Origin: a virus
Length of the DNA stretch: 36,421 bases
IMG/VR virus record: IMGVR_UViG_3300047550_003227
Span: 1 to 36,421 of that record
Strand: one strand, 5' to 3'
Positions 1-6,220 of this stretch are shown here, one piece after another (within the stretch, counting starts at the first letter, position 1; each line of letters begins with the position of its first letter). Below the pieces are notes generated by a model, which was given only the letters and a program-made list of their open reading frames with translations, was not told the origin of the DNA and ran no database searches. The translations under genes and the position numbers were made by a program.

Positions 1-59
1 GGGGAACGATGCTTGCTGGCCTTCTTGGTTGATGTTGTAGCCTTCTTCTTTGTTGTCAT
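1..59 (-). CDS. Small terminase, N-terminal fragment at the contig edge
   Basis: These bases repeat the 5' end of the small terminase gene found complete at 35880-36287. The start codon is the reverse complement of bases 57-59, and the window edge cuts the gene after about 19 codons. This is the same locus seen twice because the assembly is circular, not a second gene. Confidence 0.9.
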   Translation of the reverse strand, partial: MTTKKKATTSTKKASKHRS

Positions 60-127
60 AACTGTTAACGCTTCATGATTTCATCGATCTTGTTTTCGAT
101 GCGGTCAAGCCTGGCCTCGATGCCCTC
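1..127. repeat. Exact 127-bp terminal direct repeat (copy at 36229-36355)
   Basis: Bases 1-127 are identical to 36229-36355. From base 128 (36356) the copies diverge, with 11 mismatches over the last 66 bases. The repeat shows that the sequence closes into a circle of 36,228 bp. An overlap of exactly 127 is a usual assembler k-mer length. It is more likely an assembly overlap on a circularly permuted or circular genome than a biological terminal repeat. Confidence 0.9.
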
Positions 128-310
128 CAGCTCTTTGTCAAAGGCCCGTGTGGTCACCAAGTGCCGCATCTCTTGACGTATCTCGTCGACCTCTTTTCGG
201 CTGGCAGAGTAGAAGGACTTGACCAGCCACCCCGCAATCAGCGCAATAATACTGCTTACCGTAACGTCCACATACTCTTTATCCATCGGGGTCACTTTCT
301 CGGGGATCAT
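65..310 (-). CDS. Small membrane protein with coiled-coil tail
   Basis: An 81-residue protein with one predicted membrane segment (about residues 15-33, from VDVTVSSIIALIAG), then a charged heptad-like helix to the C-terminus (EIRQEM...LDRIENKIDEI). It sits between the lysis-type genes and the small terminase and starts only 5 bp before terS on the circular map. A short membrane anchor plus coiled coil next to a holin-like gene would suit a lysis accessory or holin/antiholin role, but that is inference from position. A diverged allele of its 3' half is present at 36293-36421; the two differ by one Asp/Glu change in the part compared, so the gene is under purifying selection and is surely translated. 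Confidence 0.75.
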   Translation of the reverse strand: MIPEKVTPMDKEYVDVTVSSIIALIAGWLVKSFYSASRKEVDEIRQEMRHLVTTRAFDKELEGIEARLDRIENKIDEIMKR

Positions 311-333
311 TGGTTATTGCCTGTGTAGTTGGT

Positions 334-402
334 GGGCTGGCGGTTCCGCACTTCCCCGGCGTGAGGCTATACGCCCAGCGGGAGCCAGCCCCTATGCCGG
401 GG
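334..402 (-). promoter_or_regulatory. Possible H-type RNA pseudoknot between late genes
   Basis: The 103-bp gap between two small late genes can form two interleaved helices in the leftward transcript. CCCCGGC (reverse of 396-402) pairs with GCCGGGG (reverse of 354-360). GGGGCTGGC (reverse of 384-392) pairs with GCCAGCCC (reverse of 334-341). The order a-b-a'-b' is that of a pseudoknot. No U-run follows, so it is not a plain terminator. It could control translation of the 81-residue protein or RNA processing; neither is shown. Confidence 0.45.
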
Positions 403-413
403 ATTTGTGAAGA

Positions 414-596
414 CTACGCTTTGAGCTTGGCCAGCAGATCAGCGGCCTTCTGCTCATTGGCCGCGATCTGGAGACTGGCCTCCTCGAGCAGCTGCTCCGG
501 AGTTTTGCCCGTCCGCGCTGACTCTTTGAGTAGCTCGTTGATGATCAGCAGGATGACAGCCGGGAGAGTGTTAAGAGTGTCGATCAGGTTGTTCAT
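414..596 (-). CDS. Small helical protein of unknown function
   Basis: A 60-residue protein whose start overlaps the stop of the lipoprotein gene as ATGA, indicating translational coupling. The N-terminal third (IDTLNTLPAVILLIINELL) is hydrophobic or amphipathic. The rest is a charged, Ala/Glu/Gln-rich helix. I do not recognise the family. Position in the lysis-type segment, just after a lipoprotein and a holin-like gene, suggests a lysis or envelope accessory protein. Confidence 0.65.
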   Translation of the reverse strand: MNNLIDTLNTLPAVILLIINELLKESARTGKTPEQLLEEASLQIAANEQKAADLLAKLKA

Positions 597-1069
597 TTGC
601 CCTCCTTCACCAGCTTGACCGTTTTGACCAGTTCGCCAAGAGTGGCAATGGTTGCGCCCAGGTTGCCCACCAGTGCGTTGATCTGCGTCTTCTGGGTATC
701 AGGCAGGGCCAGCACTCGCGGATCGTTGGTGAGCGTGTTGATGACGTTGGTTGAGCTGGTCAGGATCGCCAGCAGCTTCTGCTGTCCGTCACCAGTAAGA
801 GCAAGCGTCCCGTCCGGCTGAACGTAGGTCTTGGCCTCCGTCACCAGCTGACCGATGAGCGTGTTCACCTGCCGCAGGACCGTGACGATAGCCACACCTG
901 TCTCGGCCGACATCTGGCCAGTCGAGGTATACTGATCGACCAGGATAAGGCCCGTTCCGACGTACCCGGCCACTCGGTCAGTAGTCGCCGCAAACTGCTT
1001 GCCTTTGTCGTTGCAGGCTGTCCCACTCAGACCGATGAGGACGACCAGTCCAAGGATGATGTTTCGCAC
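593..1069 (-). CDS. Predicted phage lipoprotein
   Basis: 158 residues, GTG start. The N-terminus has a short charged start, a hydrophobic core (IILGLVVLIGL) and a lipobox-like end at GTAC with Cys19, typical of a lipoprotein signal peptide (Gly at -3 is a little unusual). The mature part is Thr/Leu/Val-rich and helical with few aromatics. It follows the holin-like gene by one base and overlaps the next gene as ATGA, so it belongs to the same late operon. A spanin-like outer-membrane lipoprotein is one option, but it is longer than usual o-spanins; a surface-exclusion lipoprotein is another. Confidence 0.7.
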   Translation of the reverse strand: MRNIILGLVVLIGLSGTACNDKGKQFAATTDRVAGYVGTGLILVDQYTSTGQMSAETGVAIVTVLRQVNTLIGQLVTEAKTYVQPDGTLALTGDGQQKLLAILTSSTNVINTLTNDPRVLALPDTQKTQINALVGNLGATIATLGELVKTVKLVKEGK

Positions 1070-1070
1070 G

Positions 1071-1271
1071 TTACTTCACCTCCGGGATTGGCGACTTGGC
1101 CAGATAGGCCGCCGCCGCGATAATCGCCGAGGTTGCCGCCACGGTCAGGAGTTTGTTGATACCCTCACCCAGATTGAAATTCAGCGGATCAGCAATCATC
1201 AGCGTAACCGAGTTGGCGACGCCGCCGATGATGGCCGCCAGCAATCCCTTTGCCCAAACCATAATGTTCAT
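1071..1271 (-). CDS. Holin-like membrane protein
   Basis: 66 residues from MNIMVWAKGLL to a Lys terminus. The start is chosen because GGAGGG lies six bases upstream of this ATG; an upstream start would lie in a terminator. Two hydrophobic stretches (about residues 5-26 and 36-58, the second containing AATSAIIAAAAYLA) are joined by a polar segment, fitting a small two-helix holin that permeabilises the inner membrane. Small size and place at the head of a lysis-like cluster support this; no enzyme partner (endolysin) is recognisable nearby. A non-holin membrane protein cannot be excluded. Confidence 0.6.
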   Translation of the reverse strand: MNIMVWAKGLLAAIIGGVANSVTLMIADPLNFNLGEGINKLLTVAATSAIIAAAAYLAKSPIPEVK

Positions 1272-1285
1272 TCGACCCTCCAGAT

Positions 1286-1314
1286 AAAAAAAGTGGTGGC
1301 GCAAAGGCCACCAC
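1286..1314 (-). terminator. Intrinsic terminator ahead of the late lysis genes
   Basis: In the leftward transcript GTGGTGGC pairs perfectly with GCCACCAC around a six-base loop, followed by seven U. It lies between the DNA-binding protein gene (ends 1373) and the holin-like gene (starts 1271), whose Shine-Dalgarno follows the U-run directly. It should end the early operon unless read through. Confidence 0.85.
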
Positions 1315-1372
1315 CGACAGGAAAACAACAACAATTCCAACTTTGCACCGGAGTCATACTATCACGGCACAA

Positions 1373-2194
1373 TTATTTTTTTGGCGAGCTGTCATCCGCA
1401 CCTTCGCTCACACTGTAATAGACTCGAGCTGGCCCTCGAGCACCTGGGACGCGTTCATCCAGCTCCTGCCGCCTGACGCTGAGCGTGCCGGCCTCGACCA
1501 TTCGCGCCAACCAGACCCTGACCCGCTCGCGATCCTGACCAAGCGCCTGCGCAATCGTGTCCAGCTCCGTGAGTCCCTGCGTCTCGATGGCATAGACGAT
1601 CCGGTCGGCCACGGTCTGCTCGGGGATCTCCAGAGCGTATTGGATCTCCTCGAGAGCGTAGAGGATCGCCGGAGCGGTGACGGCCGCCACGCGGATCAGC
1701 TCTCGCCCGGCCTGTTGGTACCTGTGCCAGGCTTCGATCACGGCGGGATTGTCGGCAATGGCGGGTAGGGAAGTGGTGATGGGCGGGGTCTGCTTGTCGG
1801 CGATGAGTCGCTTGACGTCGCGCACCGAGAGGCTGTTTTCCGCCGCGGCCTCGAGCACCTCGAGGGGCTGATCGGCTGAAGACGCTACAACATAATGACT
1901 GAATTGCAGGTTGGGCGGACGTGCGCCGAATTCCTGAGCCAGGGTATAGACCGCTCGATACTCGTACACCCGCCGAGGATGCACGCCCACAGATGCGGCG
2001 AACTGCTCCACGCTCTTCTCGCCATAGTGAGTCACCACGCTGGCACAGATTGCCGCCTGTCGCCATCTCTGCTCTGTGGCAGCCGTTTCCGCATCCAGCC
2101 ACGCCTGAACGTGATCTTCCCACGCGCTCGAGGTAAAAACGGGCAGCTCGTTGAGCCGCCCATATCCACCCACAATCAATTGCTCGTCTGCCAT
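1373..2194 (-). CDS. DNA-binding protein with two HTH regions (ParB/KorB-like middle)
   Basis: 273 residues starting MADEQLIVGG; AGGAGAG lies six bases upstream of this ATG. Residues about 60-85 (SVEQFAASVGVHPRRVYEYR) form a helix-turn-helix. The following segment (LQFSHYVVASS, then SVRDVKRLIAD at about 122-132) resembles the region after the HTH in ParB/KorB-like proteins. A second, winged-helix-like segment lies at about 208-245 (ELDTIAQALGQDRERVRVWL). There is no ParA partner or CTPase motif that I can see. The gene is last in its operon before a terminator and lies directly beside a cluster of CCACNNGTGG palindromes, two of which are just upstream of its start. It is a good candidate for the protein binding them, as autoregulator or partition/replication factor; this is inference. 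Confidence 0.7.
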   Translation of the reverse strand: MADEQLIVGGYGRLNELPVFTSSAWEDHVQAWLDAETAATEQRWRQAAICASVVTHYGEKSVEQFAASVGVHPRRVYEYRAVYTLAQEFGARPPNLQFSHYVVASSADQPLEVLEAAAENSLSVRDVKRLIADKQTPPITTSLPAIADNPAVIEAWHRYQQAGRELIRVAAVTAPAILYALEEIQYALEIPEQTVADRIVYAIETQGLTELDTIAQALGQDRERVRVWLARMVEAGTLSVRRQELDERVPGARGPARVYYSVSEGADDSSPKK

Positions 2195-2195
2195 A

Positions 2196-2429
2196 TTACT
2201 CTCCTGTGGCAATTGCCATCTGTGGCAAATTGCTCCACGTGTGGGAGTCGACCCCTGCCACACGGATGATTGACTCGAGCAGTGCCACCAGTGCCAGGTT
2301 CTTGCCGTCTATGGCAAGCTGACGGCATTCGTAGAGCGCAGCGGGGATCTCCCACACGTGGCTGATCGGTTCAAATGGTTTCCTGCTGCTTAGTGAATTC
2401 TGCGATGACTTGTTGCTTGAAGTTGCCAT
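2196..2429 (-). CDS. Small protein of unknown function
   Basis: 77 residues, ATG start with GGAGGA about eleven bases upstream. Its first 59 bases overlap the end of the preceding gene in another frame, and it stops one base before the DNA-binding protein start. The N-terminus is Ser/Asn-rich and likely disordered; the middle is a helix (PAALYECRQLAIDGKNLALVALLESIIRVAG). Two CCACNNGTGG sites lie inside the gene. I do not recognise the family. Confidence 0.55.
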   Translation of the reverse strand: MATSSNKSSQNSLSSRKPFEPISHVWEIPAALYECRQLAIDGKNLALVALLESIIRVAGVDSHTWSNLPQMAIATGE

Positions 2430-2769
2430 AACTTTGCTTGTCCTCCGTGATCATATCAAATACGGTCTTGTGTACCCACTGAAAATAGATTGCTGGCCGT
2501 TTGGGACTCACTCCCACAGGATTTGACCAGCGCAGCCGAAACGCGTATGTGTTTTCACTAACCCGAACGTGGTCAACACTTAGCGCAATTCCCACAGGTG
2601 GCAATTGTACGCCTTGCGGCTCATTTGCCACCGGTGGCGGCTCTGCTGGCGGGGCTGTCTGTGGCTTGCCACCTGTGGAGATGTCCGGGATCTCATCCGG
2701 CCATTCCACTTCGAAGTCCGGCTCCGTGTCCACGTGTGTGATCGCCGCGGGTGACGTGACCATTGCCAC
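2371..2769 (-). CDS. Pro-rich linker protein of unknown function
   Basis: 132 residues from a GTG start; an ATG two codons later is an alternative, and neither has a good Shine-Dalgarno. Residues about 30-58 are Pro/Gly-rich and likely disordered, and the C-terminal half looks folded (DHVRVSENTYAFRLRWSNP... with Trp and aromatic residues). Four perfect CCACNNGTGG palindromes fall in this gene, mostly under the low-complexity linker, where they encode Ser-Thr-Gly-Gly or Pro-Pro-Val-Gly. This suggests the DNA motif rather than the protein is conserved there. It overlaps the next gene by 59 bases. Confidence 0.5.
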   Translation of the reverse strand: MAMVTSPAAITHVDTEPDFEVEWPDEIPDISTGGKPQTAPPAEPPPVANEPQGVQLPPVGIALSVDHVRVSENTYAFRLRWSNPVGVSPKRPAIYFQWVHKTVFDMITEDKQSYGNFKQQVIAEFTKQQETI

Positions 2770-2800
2770 GCGTGGCGAAGCGTGGAGAGCCTGTGCGGTT

Positions 2801-2819
2801 CCCCGGATCGGCTCCGGGG
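2801..2819 (-). other. Stable intergenic hairpin after the membrane protein gene
   Basis: CCCCGGA and TCCGGGG are perfectly complementary around a five-base loop, directly after the stop of the 218-residue membrane protein gene. No U-run follows on the leftward transcript. It may be an RNA stability or processing element rather than a terminator. Confidence 0.45.
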
Positions 2820-3476
2820 TCAGGCTTTTGGGGCAGTATTCCCGTTGCCATTGACCGGATTGCCACCTGTGGAGAAGTTGGTTGAGCCTGTGGCAAAGCC
2901 CATCCCGGCACGTGGCAGCATCGGGGCCGGAGGTGGAGCCACGTGTGGCATTGGCTGTGGATCGTTGCCACGCTCGATGGCTGAGACGCGCTTGCTTGCC
3001 ACGGCAAAGAAGATGATGGCAAGCGACATCTCAACAAAGGCCAGCAGAGCTGCCACAGTCGACACGCCGTCGGAGAATGTCTTTTCGAGGGCTGTGGCGT
3101 CTTTCACGCTGGCCCCCAAGCTACTGGCAATTCGACGAGTCGTGGCACCTGCTGCCGCGGCCATACCGGCCTCGTATTTGCGGATCTGCTGATCATTAAA
3201 CGCCGTAATGCCAATAGCTTTTGCGCCGTTATGCACCATATACGCCGCATTTGCTGCGACGCTTAAGCCAAGCAAAACCTTCATAATCGTCTCGCCCGGG
3301 ACAATCTTGGCGTAGAGATAAGCTGATGTCAGTCCGGCCACTGCCGCCGAAGCTGCTACCCAGACACCCAGCCGTGACCCGTAGATCTGAAATCCCGCGT
3401 AGCTGATTCCGCCGATCAGGATCAGGTGGATGGCCAAAAACATGATCCAATCAAAAGCACTCCGTTTTTCACTCAT
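2820..3476 (-). CDS. Multi-pass membrane protein
   Basis: 218 residues with about four predicted membrane helices: residues about 9-31, 36-56, 62-82 and 138-160 (VAALLAFVEMSLAIIFFAVA). The second to third loops are short, and a polar helical segment (about 90-135) precedes the fourth helix. The C-terminal 45 residues are Pro/Gly/Asn-rich and likely disordered. I do not recognise the family. It is expressed in the early/middle leftward operon, not with the lysis genes, so membrane-associated host takeover, exclusion or replication anchoring are possible. Two of the CCACNNGTGG sites lie under its disordered tail. Confidence 0.7.
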   Translation of the reverse strand: MSEKRSAFDWIMFLAIHLILIGGISYAGFQIYGSRLGVWVAASAAVAGLTSAYLYAKIVPGETIMKVLLGLSVAANAAYMVHNGAKAIGITAFNDQQIRKYEAGMAAAAGATTRRIASSLGASVKDATALEKTFSDGVSTVAALLAFVEMSLAIIFFAVASKRVSAIERGNDPQPMPHVAPPPAPMLPRAGMGFATGSTNFSTGGNPVNGNGNTAPKA

Positions 3477-3493
3477 AATTCCTCCGTTAAAAA

Positions 3494-3808
3494 TTAGACC
3501 TTACTCATTTTGCGCTGCTGTCTGCTGCGCTCTGTCTGTCGCCGTCGATTTTCAGCCGGGGTCACAGCATCCAAATGAAGCGGATTTTGACAGCGGGTGT
3601 TGTGGCAAAGATGGTCAACGTGGTAGCCAGGTGGAATTGGAGCCACAAAAAACTCATACGCCCAGCGATGAGCATTCACCCAGCCGCCATTGTGGGAAAT
3701 GCGCCCATAGCCCTTTTCGTCGCGCCGTCCTGTCCAATTCCAGCATCCTGATTGACGATCCAGCTCGACGCGCTGCGCAAAGTTGTCATATAGCTGTTTT
3801 CTCATCAT
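3494..3808 (-). CDS. HNH endonuclease
   Basis: 104 residues. The pattern CWNW (22-25), GYGRI, NAHRWAYE (about 45-52), HVDHLCHNTRCQNPLHLDAVTP (63 onward) and AENRRR is the standard phage HNH_3 arrangement. The catalytic core is in HVDH (residues 63-66), and Cys68, Cys73 and His78 are likely metal or structural residues. No separate DNA-binding domain is present beyond a basic C-terminal tail. The gene overlaps the dCTP deaminase stop as ATGA with GCGAGGA upstream. It may be a free-standing homing-type endonuclease or contribute to DNA processing. It is far from the terminase, so a packaging role is less likely. Confidence 0.9.
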   Translation of the reverse strand: MMRKQLYDNFAQRVELDRQSGCWNWTGRRDEKGYGRISHNGGWVNAHRWAYEFFVAPIPPGYHVDHLCHNTRCQNPLHLDAVTPAENRRRQTERSRQQRKMSKV

Positions 3809-4404
3809 ATCCTCGCCGTAACGATGCCCTTCTGATCCTGGTACTTGCCAGCCCTGTCAGCGTAGGTAGTGGCCGGGAGATCGCCCGCAGAAAACACAAC
3901 CTGCGCAATCCCCTCGTTCGCGTAGACCTTGAGCGGCAGATCGGTCAGATTGGCCATTTCGATGACCAGCTGACCACGCCACCCTGGCTCCAGAGGAGTG
4001 GTGTTGACCATCAGGCCGCAACGGGCGTATGTGCTTTTGCAGTAGCAGATCCCAAGGACTTTGTTGGGGATGTTGAACGTTTCCACGCTGACACCGAGCG
4101 CATAGGCCCGAGGGGGTAGCGTGTAGAACGTTCCCGCGCCCATTTCATCAGTCTCCAGTACTTCCAGCACATCAAGATCAAAGTATTTGGGATCAATAAC
4201 AACTTTATCAATCTTTTCAAATACCTGTAGCCCCGTATCCGCCAGCCGGATATCATACCCAAAGCTCGACAGGCCCGAGCTGATGGCCGGTGCGCCTGAC
4301 TCCGTTCGCCGGATCTGGTCAGTCTGAAACGGGGTGATCATTGGCGCGTCTAGGTGCCGTTCAGCGTGGCACAGTGCGCGAATCTGAAGGTCATTCAGTA
4401 TCAT
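3805..4404 (-). CDS. dcd: dCTP deaminase
   Basis: 199 residues, close to the usual 180-200. dCTP deaminase converts dCTP to dUTP and ammonia, feeding thymidylate synthesis. Visible motifs: SSFGYDIRL (about 46-54), KSTYARCG with Ser124 and Arg128 in the nucleotide-binding position, LEPGWRGQLVIEM (138-150) with the likely catalytic Glu149, and the GIAQVVF glycine-turn segment. The protein should be a homotrimer in the cytoplasm. It overlaps the neighbouring genes on both sides by four bases, and with the nearby DHFR forms a nucleotide-pool pair. No dUTPase or thymidylate synthase is seen, so the dUMP route must use the host or a bifunctional deaminase activity. Confidence 0.9.
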   Translation of the reverse strand: MILNDLQIRALCHAERHLDAPMITPFQTDQIRRTESGAPAISSGLSSFGYDIRLADTGLQVFEKIDKVVIDPKYFDLDVLEVLETDEMGAGTFYTLPPRAYALGVSVETFNIPNKVLGICYCKSTYARCGLMVNTTPLEPGWRGQLVIEMANLTDLPLKVYANEGIAQVVFSAGDLPATTYADRAGKYQDQKGIVTARI

Positions 4405-4772
4405 CGGGCCTCCTCCGGTATGCGTGACTCTTCAATATACCGGCTCTCCAGCTGGTCGGCGATTGCCTTGGCCGCTTCCGTCCCGCCAGCGATGCGGAGG
4501 CGATCCATTGCGACCTCGATCACGTCGACGTATTCATTTTGCACGAAGCGCAGCAGGGCCAGCTCGTAACGACCGAGCGCAGTCTGTGCCGAGGCTGCTG
4601 CCTGCTGGATGCGCTCATAGTGATCCTGGGCGGCTCGATGCGCTGGCGTGTTCGGCTCATACGTGGCCACGTCCTCCGCGAGAACGTTGCCTTCCCTGAC
4701 CAGTGCTTCGAAGAAAAGACGGGTAATCGCGAAATCTTCGACTGCTTTTACAAACTGTTGTGCTGTTGTCAT
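4401..4772 (-). CDS. Helical protein of unknown function
   Basis: 123 residues, predicted almost wholly helical and acidic (VKAVEDFAITRLFFEALVREG...; AAQDHYERIQQAAASAQTAL). No cysteines, membrane segments or catalytic motifs are evident. The start has GGAGGAACA upstream. The stop overlaps the dCTP deaminase start as ATGA, and it begins eight bases after the DHFR gene ends, so it is coupled to two nucleotide-metabolism genes. A small partner or regulator of one of them is possible but unsupported by motif. Confidence 0.65.
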   Translation of the reverse strand: MTTAQQFVKAVEDFAITRLFFEALVREGNVLAEDVATYEPNTPAHRAAQDHYERIQQAAASAQTALGRYELALLRFVQNEYVDVIEVAMDRLRIAGGTEAAKAIADQLESRYIEESRIPEEAR

Positions 4773-4780
4773 TGTTCCTC

Positions 4781-5638
4781 CTACAGATTTCTGACTCGTT
4801 TAAGATCTGTCCTGTAACAGGCCTTGCTGCAATAGTGGAATTTATTCTTGGCCAGACTGGCTGGCCGAGTGAACTCTACCCCGCATTTTTCGCACTTGCA
4901 AGAAATTCTTGTCTGCTCGGAAATTGTGGTCATACGATACTGAGCCGAACAAGACGACGTGCAAAAGATCTTCCGCCCGTGCTTGATGTTCGATTTGATG
5001 TCTGCAAGTGCCCTCTGAAACACCTTGCCGCACTGCTCACAAGTTGCCGTGGTCATTGTGCGGACTCGATGCTCGGCGAATTGCCGTAGACGCTTCTCGC
5101 GCCGCTTCGCTTCGATTGAGTCCTCGGTCATACGGTCATACTGCTCGAACGTGTATGAATGTTGATTGTTCTTGTCGGCCAGGTATGGCCCCGCCGACTG
5201 CCTCAGCTCCCATTCACGCCACGCGATCTCGGGGAATTTCGTCACCTTTCCGAGGGTCTGCGTTTTGATGCGGGTCAGATACATCCGATCGGCGAACATC
5301 AGGCCCATCAGATACACCTCCCAGCCGCCGATAAGAAATAGCTCGGACTCCCCGGCTTGCTCCGCATACTCGATCGCCGAGAAGATTGACCGGTGGTGAA
5401 TCACGTGATCAGGCAATTCACGAGCAAACTGATCAGTCGAGGACAAGACGATCATTTTCCGGTCTGGCAAGATGCGAGGCCGGGGGAGGCTTTCATAGGT
5501 GCGCCGCCCCATTACCACATGGTGACCGCTGGTCAGCTGCTTGAACCGTCGCAAGTCGGCCTGCTGGCGCCAGGGTATCCCGTTGTTTTGGCCGATTGTG
5601 CCCCGGTCATCGAGGGCGGCAATAATCGAAACGATCAT
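4781..5638 (-). CDS. Dihydrofolate reductase fused to two zinc-finger modules
   Basis: 285 residues from MIVSIIAALDD; GGAGGATCTT precedes this ATG, which overlaps the upstream stop as ATGA. Residues 1-about 168 are a canonical DHFR that reduces dihydrofolate with NADPH: IGQNNGIPW (15-23), active-site acid Asp28, VVMGRRTYESLP (42-52), IGG (103-105) and KFPE. After a charged helix (about 170-192) come two Cys4 modules: C200-x2-C203-x22-C226-x3-C230 and C249-x2-C252-x17-C270-x3-C274. The frame is open throughout, so this reads as one protein, although internal ATGs at about residues 170 and 195 could give a separate zinc-finger product. Phage DHFRs normally end after about 160-170 residues. The zinc fingers may tether the enzyme to nucleic acid or partners. 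Confidence 0.9.
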   Translation of the reverse strand: MIVSIIAALDDRGTIGQNNGIPWRQQADLRRFKQLTSGHHVVMGRRTYESLPRPRILPDRKMIVLSSTDQFARELPDHVIHHRSIFSAIEYAEQAGESELFLIGGWEVYLMGLMFADRMYLTRIKTQTLGKVTKFPEIAWREWELRQSAGPYLADKNNQHSYTFEQYDRMTEDSIEAKRREKRLRQFAEHRVRTMTTATCEQCGKVFQRALADIKSNIKHGRKIFCTSSCSAQYRMTTISEQTRISCKCEKCGVEFTRPASLAKNKFHYCSKACYRTDLKRVRNL

Positions 5639-5940
5639 AAGATCCTCCAATCCTTGCGCCATTTCTTGACCAGCTCCTGCGCCTCTCCGACTGTCTTGAC
5701 CACGTTGACTGCGCCACGCCAGTTGGCGTGCCATTCAAGCTCGTCGTCTGTCAGCCGCTGCTTGCTGGGAATCTGCTGCCAGTCCTTGACCTCGACAAGG
5801 TGATTATGGCCCAGCAGGCCCACCACGAGATCAGGGAAGCCTTGGCCCAGGGTATGCGTACAATGCACGGTGCATCCCATTGCGCGGAATGCTTCAACGA
5901 TCTCCGCCTGATTCCTGTCGACTTTCGCTGCTCTTCTCAC
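5635..5940 (-). CDS. PD-(D/E)XK nuclease of VRR-NUC/resolvase type
   Basis: 101 residues from a GTG start; GGAGGGC lies six bases upstream, whereas the ATG six codons earlier has no ribosome site. The fold signature is plain: Glu13 in the first helix, GFPDLVVG with Asp37, and VEVKD with Glu50 and Lys52. This is the minimal nuclease core of VRR-NUC and Hjc-like enzymes. It should be a metal-dependent nuclease acting on branched or broken DNA, perhaps a Holliday-junction resolvase serving recombination before packaging. Its 5' end overlaps the 108-residue gene by 47 bases and its 3' end overlaps DHFR by four. Confidence 0.8.
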   Translation of the reverse strand: MRRAAKVDRNQAEIVEAFRAMGCTVHCTHTLGQGFPDLVVGLLGHNHLVEVKDWQQIPSKQRLTDDELEWHANWRGAVNVVKTVGEAQELVKKWRKDWRIL

Positions 5941-6220
5941 AGTATGCCCTCCAGTCATTGTTTTGCTTGTCGAATTCCTGCCGGACTCGCTGCCCGTTCT
6001 GATCGCAGAAATACCACTCGTTGGTCTTGCCGATCTGCCTGACCTGGTAATCGTCGTGTTCGATGGTAATTGTGCCGGTGGTCACCCCGCCCTTGGTCGT
6101 CACGTTTTTCACGGTGCGGACAATTGCTGTCCGATGGCCAGTGAACAGATCGATCTGAATCGACTGCTGACTCCGAGTGGTCAGCAGGTTGATGTCGATG
6201 ATGCGGCGTAATCGAGCCAT
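5894..6220 (-). CDS. Small basic beta-rich protein of unknown function
   Basis: 108 residues from MARLRRIID; GGGGGTGG precedes the ATG, which overlaps the upstream stop region by one base. Residues 20-80 alternate hydrophobic and polar residues (IQIDLFTGHRTAIVRTVKN, TTGTITIEHDDYQVRQI), suggesting a small beta sheet. The C-terminus is hydrophilic and overlaps the nuclease gene by 47 bases. No family is recognised. Position between a helicase loader-like gene and a nuclease suggests a replication or recombination accessory protein. Confidence 0.65.
   Translation of the reverse strand: MARLRRIIDINLLTTRSQQSIQIDLFTGHRTAIVRTVKNVTTKGGVTTGTITIEHDDYQVRQIGKTNEWYFCDQNGQRVRQEFDKQNNDWRAYCEKSSESRQESGGDR

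Larger units (their letters stand above)
2207..2948. repeat. Cluster of CCACNNGTGG palindromes, probable protein-binding sites
   Basis: Eight perfect CCACNNGTGG palindromes begin at 2235, 2352, 2592, 2628, 2669, 2766, 2863 and 2939. One-mismatch copies are at 2216 and 2730, and TGGCAATTGCCA is at 2207. Flanks often extend the dyad to TTGCCACNNGTGGCAA. A fixed 8-base pattern is expected about once in 65 kb, so eight in 0.7 kb is a strong excess; I saw only one other copy, at 24008. The central two bases vary (GT, AC, AG, CG, CT, GC), which fits an operator or centromere-like array rather than recent tandem duplication. Confidence 0.8.

Noticed and set aside
1-127. Integrase attachment site or biological terminal redundancy
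   Set aside because: No integrase gene is present, and the exact 127-bp length followed by allelic divergence is better explained by an assembly overlap.
1455-2123. Long open frame (222 codons) overlapping the DNA-binding protein gene
   Set aside because: It is Arg/Gly/Ala-rich with no ribosome site and lies entirely within a well-supported gene on the same strand. A shadow frame.
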